Below, piece after piece: positions 1 through 13,400 of a stretch of 64,000 nucleotides of DNA (position 1 is the stretch's first letter; the number at the start of each line of letters is the position of its first letter). Source of the DNA: Monarcha castaneiventris obscurior (taxonomy: Eukaryota; Chordata; Aves; Passeriformes; Monarchidae); the NCBI GenBank assembly GCA_026261815.1, contig JAMPIT010000886.1:20504001-20568000 (forward strand). Reading direction: 5' to 3'. The notes beneath the pieces were generated by a model. That model was not told the origin of the DNA. It saw only the letters and a list, made by a program, of their open reading frames with translations, and did no database searches. The position numbers and the translations under genes are program-made.

Positions 1-3000
1 TGTCTTTCAGTGTATCCAACATCTACTCCAGTAATACAGACAAGTATATGCTCACCATCTCAGTATGTGGACTTGATTAATCCTCTAGCAGTTGCCGTAC
101 AATCTCATTAACCAGTTGATTGTAGTCCTTTTCTACAACTATTCAAGCTCCTACTACATTAAAAATTCTAGCCTTTCATGAGACAACTATGTATCTTCCA
201 TGTGTCATGTCATCTGCCAATTAATACACAGCAATCTCCACTGAATCCCCAGGATACCCACTGAAAATGGTATTATTGCTATTTCCTGTTACTGCTTGCT
301 AGGTATAACCCCCCAGAAAAACAAGCCACATTTACAAAGCTTCACTAGCAGGAATCTGCATCTGAAAAAGCAGATAGGAAGACAATAGCAGTGTACCTGG
401 GATCACTTTTGAGCTCTTCAGTCCAGGTAACCCCCCTCCCTCCCCTGTGTCCCCCACACACCTGGGTTTCTCTGGGAAGAAAAACCAGAGAAAAGCTGCA
501 AGGTGTCTCAGCTAGCTTCCAGATCTGAATAATAGCAGTTTAGGGGCTGTGGTGTGCCCCACAGCACATACTGCTTGTTCCGTCTAGATGCAGCCAGAGG
601 ACAAGATCCACTGACAGAAGAGAAGAGGGTTGGGATTTTTTATCATCTGCCTCCTTGCCAGTCATATAACATTGAGGTGGAGAGGACCTTTGATTGACAT
701 TAATGTTTAAAGCTCCGTGGGTGAAAATATAGAGGTAGTCCTGTTAGATTCAGAAGCCCAGTGAAACACTACTACCAACTTAGCCAGTTAGCTCATCTGA
801 CATCATGAACCATTAATAGTTATGTTTTCTGTTCTATTCTTAGCCAATTGTGCGGTCACCTTACGGTAGTCCTATCTCATCCATATTTCTCTCATTGGAA
901 AAGTCATGTGGAACTGTATCAGGTATCTTATAGAAGCCAGTATATACTATGTTCACATTATTCCTTCAGCCATGAAGCTTATCTTACTGAGCAGGTCACA
1001 GACTCTTTCTAGTTTTTATTAGTCCACGTTGATTTATTGTTCATTTTGTTTTCTACAAATATGCACAAAAGAACTACTTCATTCACCTAACTGAAGCTAA
1101 ATGATTTTTTTTTTCTTATCCTCAGAGCCTATGTCTTTTAGAAGGCTATGTTCTTGGTCTTTTTCCCTGAGACCCTTTTCACTATTCAAGGTTCTTGGCA
1201 AGGACTGAGGACCATTCTGATACGATTTTCATTAATTCCTTACATTTGACCTCTACAGAGAAGCTGACTCAGCCTTGTCCTCTCAGTACAGTCAATGCAT
1301 CAAGATACGCTGAATCTACTTGCCCCTGTTTCTGCTCCTGTTTCTTTTACCAAAGAGCTAGATTCTTAGTTAACAGAAGTGGTAGATACTGATGACAGCA
1401 AAGCTTTACACATTTCCCAGCAAACTGATGTCCCTTCCTACGATGGGTTTAAGTGAAACTGAAGAACGGGTATTTGCCAAGTTTTCTCCCTCCTAGCTAT
1501 AATTTTCTCTCACTTCTCTTGAGTAATGACTGTTGTTTAATCACTCCTTGTCAAAGTCCTTATATGCCTCACCCTTTTACGCCTCTCCCTCATCCATCAC
1601 TATCACTTTGTCTCAAAACAATTTCAGTGTTGTCCCTGAGCAGACTTGTCCCAACCTTGTCAGCAACCTTGTTCCACATCACTTTCAGAACTGATGGAAA
1701 CAACTAGACAGGGAAAGGCACTCCTGCTGCCTGTTTGCATTACAATTTCTTTCAACTCAGCTCTCCAAACCCTGGAATCTAAAACTACCAGCTTGGTTAA
1801 GACAGTCTATGGGGTTATATGTATAATTGTTTCAGTGTGATTATTGCTGTAATCACCTTTGTTATCTGAACTATTGGCAAAATTCTGGTTTAATCCCATT
1901 GTTCCCCATCAGCCTTACAAATCCTAAGTCAGAGTAGAAGTGCATGTGCAAGGACAGGCTATGTTAATATATGTCTGAAAAATCACTAGCTGAGGCTCTG
2001 CAAGGACCATGGAGCTTGGAAGCGAACTCTGACACTGCTTCACCAGCAGCAGGAGCATGAATGACCTCTGATCATGTCTGAAGAACTGTGACCCAGAGTC
2101 AGAGTCCCTGTGCTGACAATAATAACATAGAAGTAATGTCTGAGTAACTGATAGTTTAAAAAAAGATGCTTCAAATGATATCTCATATAGTAGAAATACT
2201 AGGACAAATGAGAGTATATACCTTTTCATTTCAGGGATCACATAGTTTTCCTCCATACAGCTTCAAATGCTGAAGATCTTTGCCCTCCCAGAGAATATCG
2301 TCTGCAGCTAGATTAATCTTGAGCTAGCACATGTTCAGCTAAAGTTGTGTCTCTGTCAGGCTCTGGGGCAGCAGGATTGCTGAGGTACAAAGGTGGAGCA
2401 GGGCAGAGCTCTATCAGCCTTACTTCCAGTGCTGCAACCCACAACGTCCTCATTGAAATTCTGGACAAGAGTGATGCCTGAGGGAACGATGCTGGAGGTC
2501 TCCAGTAAGAATACCTGAGGAAAATGGCCAATTACTTGCGACAATTGTTGAGATGACTCAAGAAAGAGGGAAAAATTAATCCACACTAGCTAATACAGAC
2601 AATAGTAGTTTATAGTTTTTGTCTTCTGCCCAATTAATGTATCAGCCTGAAAATATCACCTCTGCTTGCCATAGAGCACATAAACCGAAGGTATAAGATC
2701 AAATGTCAAACTCAAGCCTAAAGATGGAGGAAGAGGGCTCTAGATGCCTGGTGTTTATCTCACTGTAGTCTTTAATAAATGCCTTCCAAGCAGCACAGAA
2801 TTCAAAGCTGAATGTGAGTTATTAAGAGGGGTTTCTTAAACAAACACATATAACTGGACTGCTACTGCAGTGTATGGAAACTGATTTCCCAAGTGGATGC
2901 CAATTTCCAGTTTCATGCGTGCTGAAATGAAATCAGTCTCTCCATCTGTGATTCAATCATGGAAGCTGTTATCCTTGTTTTCCTAATGGCTGGCTGCTCA

Positions 3001-6000
3001 CTGAGTAGCAAGGGCCAAGGGTGATTCAGCATTGCTTCATACTGCTAGGAACAAACTTCCTGTAAGATCAATAGTTCAGGCAATTAATTTTAATCTCCTG
3101 GTCTAAGCAGAATTGTTTTCTGTTTTACTTTAAGGCACGTAGGATGTAGTAGTAGAAGGCTACTATCCTAAACCTTTTGGTCTCCTAGACTGCAGTGAAT
3201 GACAAAACTGGTAAGTTAGTCTAACAATCACATAATTGTGATCATTAGAGTTACAACTGTCAAGGCTGAAAGCCAAATAGAAAATGTGGTGCAGTAAGTT
3301 CAAATGGCCATTCAAATACTTCATCTTGTTCACAGCTCCTGTGGCCTATACCAGTTGTAACAGGCTGAGAGATAGCTTGCTGCACTCACCCTCTCTGCAG
3401 AGAAATGTGACTGCAGTCACTCTTAGAAGAGGTAATCTCTATGACCTGCCGATGAATAGGCCACTTATTTATAAGCATCCTATCTTTCCAAATGATGCTG
3501 CTGTACATCCGCTTTAAACAAGAAGGATTTCCTTTTCTGATATGGAATGTAGTAACTTTGATGACTCTGCACAGGCAGCCAGGCCCATATAAAGCAGAGG
3601 AGGAAATTTCCCCACCCAGTTTTCCCTCCCTTCCTCTACCATACATGGAGAGGCTCTTGAATCCTAGAAACTAAAAATAGTCCAGCAGATAAGTTTAAAT
3701 TAAGATATTTTGAAGCACTTCTTGCACTGACACAGTGTGATAGCAAGTTAGGAATAGACTGCTGTCCTGGTATGTCTATCCTCTGCTAACAATTTGTATT
3801 TCCAGTAGTGAGAAATGCTGAACCTTTTGTCCTAGGAGATGGTTTAGGATGTGGGTGAAAATACAGTGAACCTCAGAGAGCACAGGTGGCTGAGAAGAAG
3901 CAACCCTGGCTACAGATGGATCCCAAGCCTTTGAAGGTGGGGTGAGAAGAGAAGGACACTGCAGGACCTATGGAGAACCAAAAAACCTCACTTGCAATTA
4001 CTTGTGACAACTACAGTCGGATTTTCCCTGCCACAAGCTCCTGCTTTCTCCTAACCTCCTGAAACTGATTTAGACTTTTCAATTTGTATTTTCTGTCTTG
4101 CTATCTCTTCCTCTTCTTCTGCACTGTGCAAGTGGCACTTAAATGATCTCAGAAAGGGACTTAGCTTGGCCCTTTATAGTGATGACAAACTGAGGACCTA
4201 AAGATTCCTAGTTTCCCCAGGGATTTACCACCTCTCTAAAAAGAGCAAGTTACAGTTTTAGTCGGAAGAAAACAAATTCATACTTTTGTTTCTAGAGATT
4301 AGGCAAAATATTGGCTGTTCACAAACATGACTTCGATAGTTCATTTAAAATACAGCAGAGTCCCTGTTTGCTGGCTGTTCTCTTACCCCACTGAACAAAA
4401 CAGCAGGGTGCATAGAAGCCACTGGGTAGTGATACAGACTGAAGTTTTTCACTTTTAGGGCAAGTTCCCCTGCATTTGGGTGCACCTGTCCTCCCGTTCC
4501 AGTCCATAGCTTCTCTGCAAGCAGCCTCCCATGGAGCCAGTACAGCTCAGCAGTCTCCCATCCACCTGTGTTTATACCTGTGTTTATTCTAGGTATGGGT
4601 GTTCTTTAGCTCTGCTGACCATGTAATGAACACCTTCCCTCCCTCCTCCTTACTTGCTTCCTTCCTTCACAGTCACTGGCTGCTGAACCGGACTTCTGTT
4701 TTAATGGCTGCTGTGCTGCAGCACGATCAGCATGTAGATTTTTGCCTTCTCATTTACTGACAAGATCCCTAACCCAAGAAAAGTTGATGTGAGTTACCAT
4801 CCCTGGCAGAGTAACTCCTACAGAAAGACACTCATGGCCAAACATAAACCAAAAAGAGGGTGAGCAGTGAAGGAGTAATAGGAGAATAAAATATTACCTC
4901 ATTCTGCAGTGCTTCTGGGAACCCTAACTCCAGCTGGCAATATTGTTGCATCATCTCTTGCCATGGGATATTATCTTGCCATCAGAAATGCTCTGAATTA
5001 AATACGTAGCTGTCCTGGGATCCCTCTCTAGTGATGCCGTCCATGGAAATAAGTCTTGATGTAAAGCAATTGCTCTTCCACTGCAAGAACTATCAGGTGG
5101 CAGGGAGCAGCTGAACATGCCTTTCTCAACATTCACCTCATGCTTGTACATTATTCAAAGGGGGAGAAAATAGCTTCATCTTCAGGGAGGCTGAAATTGC
5201 TGATTTCTTTCCTGTCCTAAGGAAAACGAGTGCTAAAGACTAGGAAGAAGTAGAACAAGGCATCAGGCCAGGTCCACTGCCCAGCAGAGCAAGACATAAG
5301 GGACCCAACCAGGCCTCTCCTCTTAACACTGGAAAGAGTAGTAGGACAGTGCCCTGTCTGAAGGAAGCACCTAGGTTTGAAAGTTACCTCTAAAGGAGTC
5401 CTTAGGCAGAACAGATAAAAGAATATTTATCCCAAGGAAAAGAGAGGTTTAATAATTGCCTTGCAGTATTATCTAGCCTGGGTAAAATGTTTTTGCATTT
5501 GAAGCAGAAGATCAGAAGTTAGAATCCGCACTTTCTTTCTGATTCAGTCTAGTAACTTTTCTGTCTCTCTCCATTTTCCATTCTGTCCCTAAGCCATTTT
5601 TAAAAAACCTGCTTTATTTCTAGGCTCAGAGAAATGTAAAGTAGTCCACAATACTACACACTGAGGTACGTATAAGAAAATAAGTTTATGATTACCTTGT
5701 TTTTACGTATACGTATTATGTAAAATATTACGAGATGGATCACAACTCTGAAATCAGATAACACCTTGTTCTGCCCTCATGTTTGGGCTTGAAATACTCC
5801 ATGTGTAGCAGAAAACAGGCAAGATATTCAGAATTAAGGTCGCTTCAGGTCCACCACCCATATACTACACTACATTTTTCAGTACTTTATTCCACATGGC
5901 AAGGTCTTGACTATCAGGGATGGCACTACAAGGAAGTGTTTCAAGAGGTAATTTACCAGCTCCTGCCTGGCAACCCTGCCTGGCAACCTCCTGGCAACCC

Positions 6001-6750
6001 TCCACTGCCAACACCTAAAAAGTTATAAATTCTACCTGAACGCACCAGCTGCTGCCAGACATGGGCACCCTTGCAGGACTGAGTGCCTGCAGGGAAAATT
6101 GATGTAGAAGAGTCCCTCCCTGAGCTGGACAGGGTGAGAGAAATAAATCAGTTACTGACAAGACTCTTTTGCAGCTATGCTGTCTGCAAATTATCTCTTA
6201 TCAGTCCTTAATTGTGTAATGCTGCATGCCTCTGTGCCCATGGAGAACTGAACTGAACAGAGCACTCCTTAGGAGCCTCTTGAAATGAGAGTTCTGTGCT
6301 TGACACACAGGTAGCTAAGGAGCAAACTGAGCTGCCATAAGACCTCTGTAAAGCCAGGGAAATTTAACCTCTAAGTTCTTTCCTGACACCATCATGTCAT
6401 CTGAGTCTTCTTAGCCCAAAGTGTTGAAGAAACCAACGACCACCATCCTTTTTCCAGCACATAGAGGTGCTACAGCACAGCTGCTTGTATAGCTGCAAAG
6501 CCTCTATGAGTGACTCCCAGACTCCTGACCCCAGACACTTTCTCTTATCTGTTTCTTAGGATGTCTTGGGTGAGGTAGACCCCAGTGGCAAAGCTGCAGT
6601 AGGAAGCCCTGGGCTCTGCGGGTCTGATGTGGCTCTGCTCCTTTGCAAGCTAGAGGAGCTAACCCACCTGACATTTGCAGGAATCAGGCTTTTGGAAGGA
6701 GGTCCAGCACAAGAAAAAGGCATGGGTGAATTGCAGTTAAGAGGACTTAC
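1..6750 (-). other. SYNPO2L: SYNPO2L intron 3 (partial), no supported exon
   Basis: This intron starts with the donor GTAAGT (6750-6745) and runs off the left edge, so the acceptor is not in the window. I found no exon with family similarity here. Short open frames on both strands have no recognisable content. It holds a muscle-type site cluster at 3465-3680 (listed separately) and a short tandem run of CCTGGCAAC-like units at about 5967-6003. No CR1 or other repeat that I recognise is present. Confidence 0.7.
3465..3680 (-). promoter_or_regulatory. Candidate muscle enhancer or internal promoter (MEF2/TEAD/CArG-like cluster)
   Basis: Within 216 bases there are two exact MEF2 matches (TTATTTATAA at 3465-3474 and CTAAAAATAG at 3671-3680), one exact TEAD/M-CAT site (ACATTCCA on the minus strand, core GGAATG at 3544-3549) and a CArG-like TATA-type box (CCATATAAAG at 3585-3594, one mismatch to CC(A/T)6GG). 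On the minus strand the order is MEF2, then the TATA-like box, then TEAD, then MEF2. A strong donor, GTGAGT (3389-3384), follows about 170 bases after the expected start site. SYNPO2L is muscle-specific and has a short PDZ-less isoform whose first exon should lie in this intron (family knowledge), so this is a candidate promoter for it. An open frame reaches that donor in phase 2, which does not fit the phase-1 join needed, so such an exon would be non-coding. Function is inferred. Confidence 0.4.
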
Positions 6751-7412
6751 TGGCCTGCTTGGCTTTCTCTGCATATGTGGTGGTTAGGTCTTCATCAACC
6801 GGATGTTCCACTGGCCCCACCATGGGGATGAGATGGCGTTCCGCTTGGATAGCCTTGGTGGCATGGGGCAGGAGCATCTCCTCGGGAGAAGGCTCCCGTC
6901 CCTCTGTTGACGGTGGCCGCAACTGTCCCTCGCTGTCTGAGAATGGAGTCTCTGTGCGACTGCCAGGCAGGCAGACGATCTCCCTCTTGGCCACCCCGCT
7001 GGAGCTGGCCAGCTCTGCTCCCCCCTGCGCAGCGGCCTCCGGCATGCTCTCGTAGCCACTCTGTTCAGACAGGGACACCTCATCCTGAGGTGCATCTGCC
7101 CTGCTGGTGGTGCTGTCAGGTGGCGAGCGCGGGCTCTTCTTGCGAGCCCGGCGGTGCTTCTCCTGTGCCACGTTGTCGGCATCGCTGTCTGTCTCACCGT
7201 AGTAGGCCTCGCTGTCCGGTGGGGATGTGAGGCTCTCCAGGTGCCTCTGTGACCTCCGTGGCTGCGAGGGCTGTGCAGTGGCTGGGGCTCCTGCTGGCTC
7301 AGAGCTGAGTAACTGTGCCGGGGGGCTGAGCAGGGATGGTGGAGAGAGCACACGCTGCCCTGGAGAAGGGGAACGCTGGAGCCGTGGACCAGTCTGGTCC
7401 CCACCAACTATC
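6751..7412 (-). CDS. SYNPO2L: SYNPO2L coding exon 3 (linker after PDZ)
   Basis: The exon is bounded by the acceptor ...CCCTCCAG (ends at 7413) and the donor GTAAGT (from 6750). It is 662 bases long, entered with one base of a codon and left in phase 1 (GCC A|). It encodes the Pro/Ser-rich linker. Conserved blocks read on the minus strand are SPPDSEAYYGETDSDAD early in the exon, a basic stretch (HRRARKKSPR), SGYESMPEA, and near the end HLIPMVGPVEHPVDEDLTTTY and EKAKQA. These match the corresponding SYNPO2L segment, and the A|K codon split after KAKQ agrees with the human join that I remember. The GC-rich open frames on the opposite strand here are shadows. Confidence 0.94.
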
Positions 7413-10400
7413 CTGGAGGGAAAAGGAAAAGTGGTGAGCGAGGTCTGGTTTGTGTGGCTAAGCTGGAAAGAAACCCTGACATGAAAGAGGGCTATGGATT
7501 GAGATGGTGTTACAGGTGTTTTTCAGGTGGTACAGCCACCTGAAGTGTAGACTCCAAGGACAAACTCGTCTCTGACATCAGCTACATGCTCTCATTCTGA
7601 TTTTCTGCTTCACAACTCTATGGAAACTAGGTGTTAAACACTCCAAAGTCAGAATGCTCTAAAACCATAAAAAAATCTACCAAGCTTAATCAGCTGCCCA
7701 GGCATTTCTCCTGGAGAGATGAATTCCTGCATAGCAAGCATTCCCCAGGACAGTGTGACTACCCCTCAGCCTGTGGCTTGTCAGCAGAGAACGGTTGGTG
7801 CTCAGCTATCACACTGCACTCCAGCTGCTCCTGCAGCTGAGACTGTGTCAGCTCTGCAGATTGTGGCACTCCCAAACTGCTTTAGTTCAGACTGGGCTCC
7901 AAAGAAGTCAGTGCTATTTGTTTGCCCTGACCTCTACATGGGAGTAAATAGCAAATACTTAGGATATAAAAGCCCAAGTGTTTTTTTGGGATAGGACTCT
8001 GGTATCCAGTGGTAGGAGACCACTCTAATATTTAGCCTGCTCCCTGTGGGAATGCTTCACAAGCTAACTACCAGTGCCTGGGTTTTGATGACCATATGCA
8101 GTCATGCTGGCGAGCCCATGATGCCATGATGCCATGGTGGCATTTGCCTTTGGCTTAGACATAGCAACTTCAAGCCTCTAAGACATCTGGAAGGATGACT
8201 GGAGTAGGGGCAGGGCAGACTGGTGCAGTCAACCCTACTGCTGGCTTCCAGAGGGAAGGAGAATCGGCTGTGCTAACAGGGAAAGAGCCTACTCTTTCTT
8301 CCCTCTCCTCAAGAGTGAGTCTGGATTCCAATGGCAGTTTGACTCCAGCCCACACAGATGGAGCTGGGAACTTGTTCCTTCTCTTGTCAGAGTCACCAAG
8401 GCTTGTAAGAGCTATAGGCGTCCTGAGTATTTGCCTTCTGAATATGAAGCCAGGCAGACAGCATTGCCTCTGTAAAGCTGTGGAACTCATGACTTGGATC
8501 CCAATTCTAATCTGTGAAAAATATATGTCAAATGCAGACCTTTGTGGAAGCTAAGGGTGAGAGAATTTCTCTGGCGGTTTATTTTTTTACTACTATTTGC
8601 CATTATGAAATGGGTAGCACACTGGGTAGCACCCTCAGTGTTCCACAAGCAAAACAGAACAGTCCCTCCTCTTCTTTAAACACTTGACCAGGTAACTGGA
8701 AAGCATTACTGCTTGTAAGCCAGTTCCTCTTGTTCTGTACTGTCAGGTCAGTGTCTCTCCCTTCCTCTTTTTCTGAAATACACATACTCCAGAGTAATCC
8801 AGCTACCTCTCCTTTCTGAACAGGAATGATTGGTGTTTTCTTTGGGAACATAAATATGAAGTGGGAATATACATGTGATCAAGAAAGCAATATTTGATGA
8901 TTTCTCCACTACTCCAATGAGGCCAACTGATTACACTATTTCCAAACCATCCAGCTCTGGCTCCATCCAGAGGGCTGTGAGAAGCCTGCCTTTGTCACTT
9001 TGTTAATTCAGAGTGTGCTGATTTTGACCCATTAGAATTTGCCCAGGCACCTGTTGGCTGCAGATAGGCTCCAATGGTGTGAGATAAGGCCTTGGCAAGG
9101 GACCAGAAGCTATTCTGGACACCTCGTATAAAACTTACTCATCCCATTTAATCACAGTTACGGTATAGAGCAAGCACATCAGAAGGCACTGGCACTTTCT
9201 CTGAAGCCAAGAGGAAGATCCTACATGCTCAGGCTTTCCTTCTCTGAGCACTGCCCACCTCTGCTCCTGCTTTACAGATGACAGCAGCCAGCGTGGCTGT
9301 CCCTCCCCACTGCTTACAGCGCTCTCTCTGTCTTTTCAGGACTGTAGAAAATCACATCTTCCAGCCCCCTTCACCAGGGCCTGATTTTCTGAGGGTGACT
9401 TCTGTTTAGGCAGTAGTGTGGACTAGCTAGGACCTCACACAGCTTTGCTGCCTTCATCTTTATAGGATTATTCATTTTTAGCTTGGGCCGCGTCCAGCAT
9501 GCACTGACGCACTGGGTTAACTTAGCACAGGGACAATGAGGAATGTTACTGAGACTATTTTTTGTCCTTAAATTTGAGCCTGATCTCCAGTATTGTCCTG
9601 AATGAGAGACTGGCACAGATATTTCTTCCCATAAAAAGGAGGCTCAGCCACACACCTCTAATCTTTGTGGCACTCAGTATACAGACTGTTGGACTACAAT
9701 ACTTGGGTAAGCTTGTCTTGCCTTAACTATTCAATGCATAGTCAAATCAATTTCTAGAGAACAGTTATTTACCCAGAATGAACCTGAGTGTCTTGTAGCT
9801 TGCTGAGATGAACTTCTTCTATGGCATCTACTTGCTTGGTTACTAAATAGCTCATTCTTTGCAGCATAGCCTTCACACTGCAAACATTTCCTTCAGCCTG
9901 AGGAACAGGCATGTCTGTGCTCACTTCAGCCCCAGGGCCAAGCATTCTGGAGAACAGCACAGAGACAGGGCAAAACGTTGAGATGGCCATGTTAGCCATG
10001 TTAGGGCATGGGTAAGCCCTCCTAGTACACCTTGCAATATGGCAAAACCAAAGGCTTCCTGCCTGCCTTGTTTCTGCTGGATGTGGATAGCTGCTGTGCT
10101 GGATGAAACCGCCCTACTGCCTGCACTGTCACAGCACTGGCACTTGGGAGCAGTTACCTTTTCACGCGGATGTTGAGCATGCCGTTGGACGAATCGATGA
10201 TCTGCATGGCATTAGCATGGGACAGGCCAGCACATGACTTCCCATTGATAGATACTAGAACATCATTTTCCCACAGGCCTCCACGGCATGCTTTGCTTCG
10301 CTTTCGAATCTGAAAAAGCAGGAGAGAGGATAGGGATGAAGGGAAGAAGAGCAGCTATTTAGTTCAGTTGCTTGTCTCCTGCTGGCCCTTCTATTGCTCT

Positions 10401-13400
10401 GTTCCTCACAGAATAAAATAAGGCTTAAGACTGCTGTGCTGCCAGAGTGGAGCACTAATCCTCTTGGATGAGCCCTGGCTTTTGGTCTCTGTATTCCTGT
10501 TAATTCCAAGAATCACTCTGCTGAGCCTGACCTGATCACCAACCCAGTTCAAGTTCTTTAGTGCAGATGAAAGACTCAAGAATATCTACATGCTCTTCTC
10601 CTCTTGTTCCCTGTCTCCTAAGTTGGTTAGGGAGTCTGTGTTTCAGAGAGGGAACAGACTATGCCTGCACATGACCGTGCGTCCTTCTGCATGCTCCTAC
10701 TGTACTTCCTTGGTATGATCCCTGACTCATGCAGAGCCTCTGCAAGTACCATCCTCAGGGAAGCTGACACTAGAGAGAGGTGGTGGTTCCAAGGCATGTT
10801 CTATTGTTAAGCATTTCTGCTCCAATGGCTTTGGTCAGTGTATTTCTGGACATCTGCATCAGGCCATATGGTGTCCTGTTACACAAGCGTAAAGTTGGAA
10901 TAAATCTTTAGCCTTAACAGGAGTTGTGCGAGATATGCATTGCTATATCTGAGAAGGGAGTTGGAGTTACTAGTTCCAGGCTAGCTCCTAGATCTGGCCT
11001 CTCATGGCCATCTTCCATCAAGCGTTTCCTCTCCCTTTCCTTCCATCATCCATCAGTTAAACTTCTTACCAACTCACAGTAGCCTTTCTGCTAGAGCAAG
11101 CAAGCAAGCAAACCAAATGCCCACTCAGCCAAAAACCACAGACCTCTCCCATACAGGCAAGCAATAGAGATAGTCTTGGACAGCTTGGCACCCATAATGT
11201 ATTCATTCTGCACATAAAAGAATAGCCAAGTAAAATCACTGGGTCAGAGCAAGTCAGGACCAAGGTAGTATTACACTATATTTGTAGAGTCTTCTAGAAT
11301 ATTTCTTCAGCTCTTGCAGTTAAGTGAAAGACAAATCAGTGCAGAGCTGTTTAACAGAGGGTGCAGTGAACAAACTGTGTCAGATCCCTCCAGAGAAGTA
11401 ATACCCAAGAGGGCACCTTTGCCCACATCTCACAGCCTTGCTGCTCAAGCCACCAGACTCATCCATAACATCATAAAGCTACTTTGCCCACACTCCCATG
11501 GCAGCTTCAAGAAAGAGAAATTCATGTGGGAGGATTGCTGCCCTGACATTGTTCTTGCAGGAGCAGCAAGGAGCAGGAGAAGAGAGAGCTGGAGCCCTAA
11601 GGAAGTCCCATGGCATGGCTGGCTGGTCTTAGGGCCCAGGCCCTCTGCACTCATGGGGTGTGTGAGTGCCCTGGGCTCGACCCTCCTGGCCTGTGTTGAG
11701 CAGACAAGAGCAACACTCCTCCCAGGTCAGCCTGTCAGCAGGACTGGGAGGTGTTGGGGAAGAAGACAGAAAGAGGAGGGCTATGCTTCAAGTTGTTTTT
11801 GTGTTCAGTGGCACTTTATCACTCTGTAGCCTTTCCAACTTGACCCCAAATCTTGCCTGCATGCTTAAAATAGGGACTGGCTCATCCCAGCTGCCACATC
11901 CATCAGCCTCTGTCATTTTAGTCCTTTATCTCCCTCCTTGTTAATATAAGCCTGGAATGAGCATGTGTAGGTCTGTAATGAACTACTGCTGAAGAATGAC
12001 TTTTCTGCTGTTACAGTATAAATGCTGCTTTGTGATACTTCCTTCAGATGCAGCTGTTAACTGAGAAGGTGTAGCAGACATCTTCCAGCGCTGCCTACTG
12101 ACACAGCAGCTTATGGAAAGAGGTTAAAAGGAGGGTTTCCCGGTGTTCCCCAAAAGGCCAACTGCTGCTCCATAGCCAAGTACTTGGTGCTTAGCACTTG
12201 ATGGGAACATACTTGCTGAGTATCTCTCCCGGTTGTGAAGCGAGGGGACTGGGGGCTAAAGGCTGTCAGCAGGTGCACTGAGCATTCCTCCCATCCCATG
12301 GTATTCCTCCCTGCTCCCTGAAACCAACTGGATGTGGGCTGATGACCAGCCAGAACAGCAACAGTAAGCTCCCTGCAATTCTCTGGTCCTTCTCTGGTAC
12401 TGTAAGTCTTTGCAGGCAACTGTTTGGGATTCCCAGGCAGGAAGGATCAGGCTGTTTCAGGTACCTTTATATCAGAGAAGGCTGGTGGGACACAAGCAGT
12501 CCATGTGGGCTGATAATCATGAGCAGGCAATGCATTTTCCTCATGGTTAGTGAGGATGCTGGGTCTGGCTTGGTCTGTGCTCAAATTTTACTGAACTGAC
12601 AGGAAGCACACGCACTAAAGCAACTCTTGGTACCTAGGTGCTCTACAATCCAGGAGGGACTTTTCCATGTCTCCATTCCTTTCTGGGAAAACAGGATCAG
12701 GTCTCTTCCAGTGCAGGAAGGGACCTATAGAGTCTGAAAACAGCATGTGTCTGGCTCAGTCTTCCACAGATTTATAAACCCTCCCTGGAAGTTTATGAAT
12801 TTGTTTCCTGGGATCAGAGGGAAATGAACTATCCACAGCTTCATTTTTATATCAAACCCCTACCCCACTGCATTTGCCAGGGAGGAAAGCAAAGGGGTTA
12901 AACGCAGAAGAGGACTGTGCAGAGAAAAAGGACGGGACAGGACTTAATCCACAGCCATGACAGCAGGGTGCAGTGTGCTGGAGGCTGCAGAGTCTCTGGA
13001 CAGAGACCAACACAAGCCTGGCAGTTTTTATGTGACTGCCAGCTCTGTGCTGCAGGGACTTTAATGACAACGTGTAGCCTGCACGTCTTGCGTACAGCGA
13101 GGGCAGCACTGAGCCTTTGAGGCCCCAGGCCAGGGTGGCTGCCCAGTCCAAAAGCCAGGCTTCCCTGCCCATCCTGAAGGTCAAGCTGCCCTCAGGCTCA
13201 GCCGCTTGCTCCCCATGTCCAAAAGATGCCCTCTCCTGGGCACCCAGTGAGCCACATGAAGTGTTACTAACAGGGAGCTTCTGCTTAAGCTGCAGAAAGC
13301 TTGGAAAGTGTCACTCAACAGCTGTTCTGAAGAGGTAGGAAAAGTTGGGGAAAGTGGCTTTTCGAAGAGAAAACCTCTCTGTTTCCTGTAACACATATCT

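Noticed and set aside
3386..3646. Minus-strand 86-codon frame as coding first exon of the short SYNPO2L isoform
   Set aside because: It reaches the donor at 3389 in phase 2, while the next exon needs phase 1. The peptide has no family resemblance and the ATG context is weak.
6759..7484. Plus-strand open frames of 85 to 107 codons over the SYNPO2L linker exon, and the minus-strand 207-codon frame
   Set aside because: They are shadows of the true minus-strand frame, which carries the SYNPO2L motifs and the correct splice phases.
12852..13184. Minus-strand 110-codon frame in SYNPO2L intron 1, tested as the PDZ first exon because it contains LAWGLKG
   Set aside because: It does not match the GGAPWGFRL loop, and the genuine exon was found at 23159-23263.
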